Positions 62,174 to 64,000 of a DNA stretch of 64,000 nucleotides are shown one piece after another (the stretch's first letter is position 1; each line of letters starts with the position of its first letter). A program made the position numbers and the translations under genes. The notes beneath the pieces were generated by a model. The model worked only from the letters and a program-made list of their open reading frames with translations, was not told the DNA's origin and searched no databases. This stretch comes from Pigmentiphaga litoralis (GTDB taxonomy: Bacteria; Pseudomonadota; Gammaproteobacteria; Burkholderiales; Burkholderiaceae_B): contig NZ_BMXQ01000001.1 of NCBI RefSeq assembly GCF_014651835.1, forward strand, positions 2,888,120-2,952,119. Reading direction: 5' to 3'.

Positions 62174-63226
62174 ATGACCTCTCGCGTTACCGCGACGCTC
62201 GCGCTCGCCTGCGCCACCCTGACCTCCACCGCGTTCACCAGCGCCCATGCGCAAAGCAACGTCACGCTGTACGGCATCGTCGACTCCGGCTTCGTGTATC
62301 AGTCAGACCCGATCACCGGCAGCGGCAGCAAGAAAAGCATCACTGGCGGCGGGCAGTCCGGCTCGCGCCTTGGCCTGCGCGGCATCGAAGACCTGGGCAG
62401 CGGCAACAAGGCCTTCTATACGCTGGAGATGGGCATCAATGCCGATGACGGCACATCCACGCTGGGCGCGCTGTTCGGACGCCAGGCCTTCGTCGGGATC
62501 GAAAACACCAGGCTGGGCTCACTGAGCCTGGGTCGTCAGTACACCCCGTTCTATTCGATGACCTTCCTGACCAGCGACACCTTTGGCGTCGGCATGATGG
62601 GCGCGGCCATCAACCTGCAGAACGGCTTTACGCGCAGCAACAACAGCGCCATCTACAAGACGCCGACCTTTGCCGGCCTGACCGCATCGATCATGTATGC
62701 CGCCGGCGAAAGCACCTTGAGCACGTCTGCCGGCCGGTCGTACGCTGCGGCGGTGCTCTACCAGAGCGGCGCATTGAAGGCATCGCTGGGGCACTACAGC
62801 GCCAACAACGCCACCGGCACGGCGACCAGCTACGGCACCATGCTTGGCGCGAACTATGACCTGGGACCGGTCGTGCTGTTCGGCGACATCCAGCGGCTGC
62901 GGTCCGACCTCAATGGTGTGCCCGGCGTGACCAAGCAGGACACCAACGTCAACCTGTACAGCCTGGGCGCCCGCGTGCCGGTCGGCAGGCACACGGTGTA
63001 CGGCGCCGTCACCTATGCCGACGACCAGCGCAAGATCGCCAACGCCGACGCAAAGGCGACGCATCTGGCCCTTGGCTATACCTACCAGCTGTCCAAGCGC
63101 ACCAATCTGTATAGCTCGGTTGCGAAGATCAACAATCGCAACGGCGCGCGATACCAGATGATCAACGCGACCACGCCGGGGTACGGGCAGTTCGGGTTCG
63201 ATCTGGGGATCCGGCATTTGTTCTGA
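62174..63226 (+). CDS. Outer-membrane porin, betaproteobacterial type
   Basis: 350 residues. The signal peptide is cleaved after AHAQ (about residue 27). The mature barrel starts SNVTLYGIVDSGFVYQSD and includes SRLGLRGIEDLGSGNKAFYTLEMG and RQAFVGIENTRLGSLSLGRQYTPFY in pieces, with the C-terminal GFDLGIRHLF ending in Phe for BAM recognition. It would be a 16-strand trimeric general porin. GGAGAC precedes ATG 62174. The upstream gene is separated by a strong hairpin. Confidence 0.94.
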   Translation: MTSRVTATLALACATLTSTAFTSAHAQSNVTLYGIVDSGFVYQSDPITGSGSKKSITGGGQSGSRLGLRGIEDLGSGNKAFYTLEMGINADDGTSTLGALFGRQAFVGIENTRLGSLSLGRQYTPFYSMTFLTSDTFGVGMMGAAINLQNGFTRSNNSAIYKTPTFAGLTASIMYAAGESTLSTSAGRSYAAAVLYQSGALKASLGHYSANNATGTATSYGTMLGANYDLGPVVLFGDIQRLRSDLNGVPGVTKQDTNVNLYSLGARVPVGRHTVYGAVTYADDQRKIANADAKATHLALGYTYQLSKRTNLYSSVAKINNRNGARYQMINATTPGYGQFGFDLGIRHLF

Positions 63227-63283
63227 ACGTCGGACTGACATACGCCCACTGAAAAGAACGACAACGAGGTACTGGAGGACGAC

Positions 63284-63600
63284 ATGAAGATCACGATGTT
63301 GACGATGGCGGCTGCAATGCCGATCCTGATCGCCTGCGGTGGCGGCGATGACGACGCTTCCACAGGTACGACGCCTGCTGCGACCGCAGCACCCCTTGGT
63401 CGCTGGACGAATTCGATCCCGTGACGGCGATCCATCAGTGGGTGGAAAAGGGCATTGCGCCGGAATCCATGCTGGCCAGGGGCGCCCGCTTCCCGGGACG
63501 CGAGCGGCCGATCTGCGCCTATCCCAACATCGCGAGTTACGTGGGAAGCGGCAGCTTCGACAGCGCAGCGAGCTTCCGGTGCACGGCGCCAGCAGGCTGA
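63284..63600 (+). pseudogene. Tannase/feruloyl-esterase remnant (N-terminal lipoprotein signal plus C-terminal tail)
   Basis: ATG 63284 after TGGAGGAC begins a lipoprotein signal with lipobox IAC-GGGDDD. This frame stops at 63422-63424 (46 residues). From about 63403 a second frame reads LDEFDPVTAIHQWVEKG, ARGARFPGRERPICAYPNIA and YVGSGSFDSAASFRC, ending TGA at 63598. That is a typical C-terminus of the tannase family. So the gene appears to have lost its middle by an internal deletion with a frame change. Confidence 0.65.
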
Positions 63601-63720
63601 AGGGGGCTGAACGAGCCTGATGGGTCACACCACTTTTTTGAATACGGGCGGAAGAGGCGGCCATTGGGTGGCGCGGACTGCTTGGGGTTGTGAATGCGGC
63701 TTAGCAGTTGGGACAGTACC

Positions 63721-64000
63721 CTAAAAGATGTCGTCCTCCCGTTGATGCCGTAAAGCAAGAACGGTCACGATCTGATGGGGCTCGATCTCGAACAGCGCGA
63801 CATATCCGGACGATCCAAAGGGAACAATCAGTTCACGCAGGTAGGGATTCCTGCCTGGGTAAGCTTTTCGACAGTTAAAGGGTGCTAGCGAAAGATGTGC
63901 AATTCCGTGTCTGACTGCAGCAAGCGCCCTATCCGCGATCACCTCGTTGCCCTCGTCGCGCTCCAGAATGAAGTCGTAAAGCCGAAGCAGATCACGCTCG
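63721..64000 (-). CDS. ParE/RelE-family toxin, 5' end outside window
   Basis: Open frame from the right edge: ...ERDLLRLYDFILERDEGNEVIADRALAAVRHGIA (read in pieces), then CRKAYPGRNPYLRELIVPFGSSGYVALFEIE and VTVLALRHQRED at the C-terminus, the usual ParE pattern with conserved Arg and the final RHQREDD. About 93 residues are visible; the start and any antitoxin gene lie beyond 64000. Members inhibit DNA gyrase or ribosomal translation. Confidence 0.85.
   Translation of the reverse strand, partial: ERDLLRLYDFILERDEGNEVIADRALAAVRHGIAHLSLAPFNCRKAYPGRNPYLRELIVPFGSSGYVALFEIEPHQIVTVLALRHQREDDIF

Noticed and set aside
1-64000. CRISPR arrays, transposons, tRNA or rRNA genes
   Set aside because: I saw no regularly spaced repeats, transposase motifs or terminal inverted repeats, and no cloverleaf or rRNA sequence; a covariance search would be the decisive test.

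Overview
The window is a high-GC (roughly 64 percent) bacterial chromosome segment. It is most like a betaproteobacterium of the family Alcaligenaceae (Bordetella/Achromobacter/Pigmentiphaga-type). The reasons are six Bug-type (TctC) periplasmic receptors, a Bordetella/Burkholderia-style porin, many GntR/LysR-controlled catabolic clusters, and E. coli-like AroP and Mqo proteins. No rRNA, tRNA, CRISPR array, transposase or replication origin was recognised. Assignments rest on reading translated motifs; no database search was possible.

Layout. 1-5822: a 5'-truncated Bug receptor, a secreted lipoprotein alpha/beta hydrolase with a readable promoter, then an iron-uptake pair (Fur-box-controlled TonB receptor and PiuC-type dioxygenase). 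5880-11016: an SDR oxidoreductase overlapping a GH15 glucoamylase/trehalase-like gene, a Bug receptor, and an AroP-like permease. 11051-16782: a GntR regulator plus two Bug receptors and two MmgE/PrpD proteins arranged around a divergent AT-rich promoter with nested inverted repeats. 16789-17396: a MazF/DUF3018-type toxin-antitoxin pair with a twin-operator promoter.

17510-24828 is one long + strand operon: GntR regulator, NitT/TauT-type ABC transporter, two-subunit Rieske oxygenase, D-2-hydroxyacid dehydrogenase, RidA and a cupin. It reads as import and oxidation of an unidentified small aromatic or organic acid. An Lrp regulator follows. A convergent - strand operon (25391-31464) encodes a UbiD decarboxylase, acyl-CoA synthetase, VOC protein, thioesterase, MDR dehydrogenase and a second cupin. 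A gamma-glutamyltransferase and another Bug receptor come next.

35028-39889: an orphan LivJ-like receptor, a LysR regulator, and a three-gene - strand unit (FAH hydrolase, VOC dioxygenase, ferredoxin-type reductase). Matching LysR-type boxes lie upstream of both lysR and this unit. 39953-46375: an AttEFGH-like ABC exporter/lipocalin operon, a YraQ/ArsP-like permease and a LysR gene. 46492-48387: a Bug receptor coupled to an HSL-type hydrolase.

48694-55298 is the most unusual locus. A 952-residue protein joins peptidoglycan-binding, GH19-like lysozyme, papain-like protease and serine-hydrolase domains. It overlaps by one base a 1248-residue patatin-like phospholipase whose catalytic domain is split by about eight membrane helices and which has a cysteine-containing C-terminal domain. 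55450-64000: an exported methyltransferase, Mqo, a TetR regulator with two perfect operators facing a ferritin-like metal hydrolase, small DUF proteins, a hypothetical gene, a porin, a tannase-like remnant and a truncated ParE toxin.
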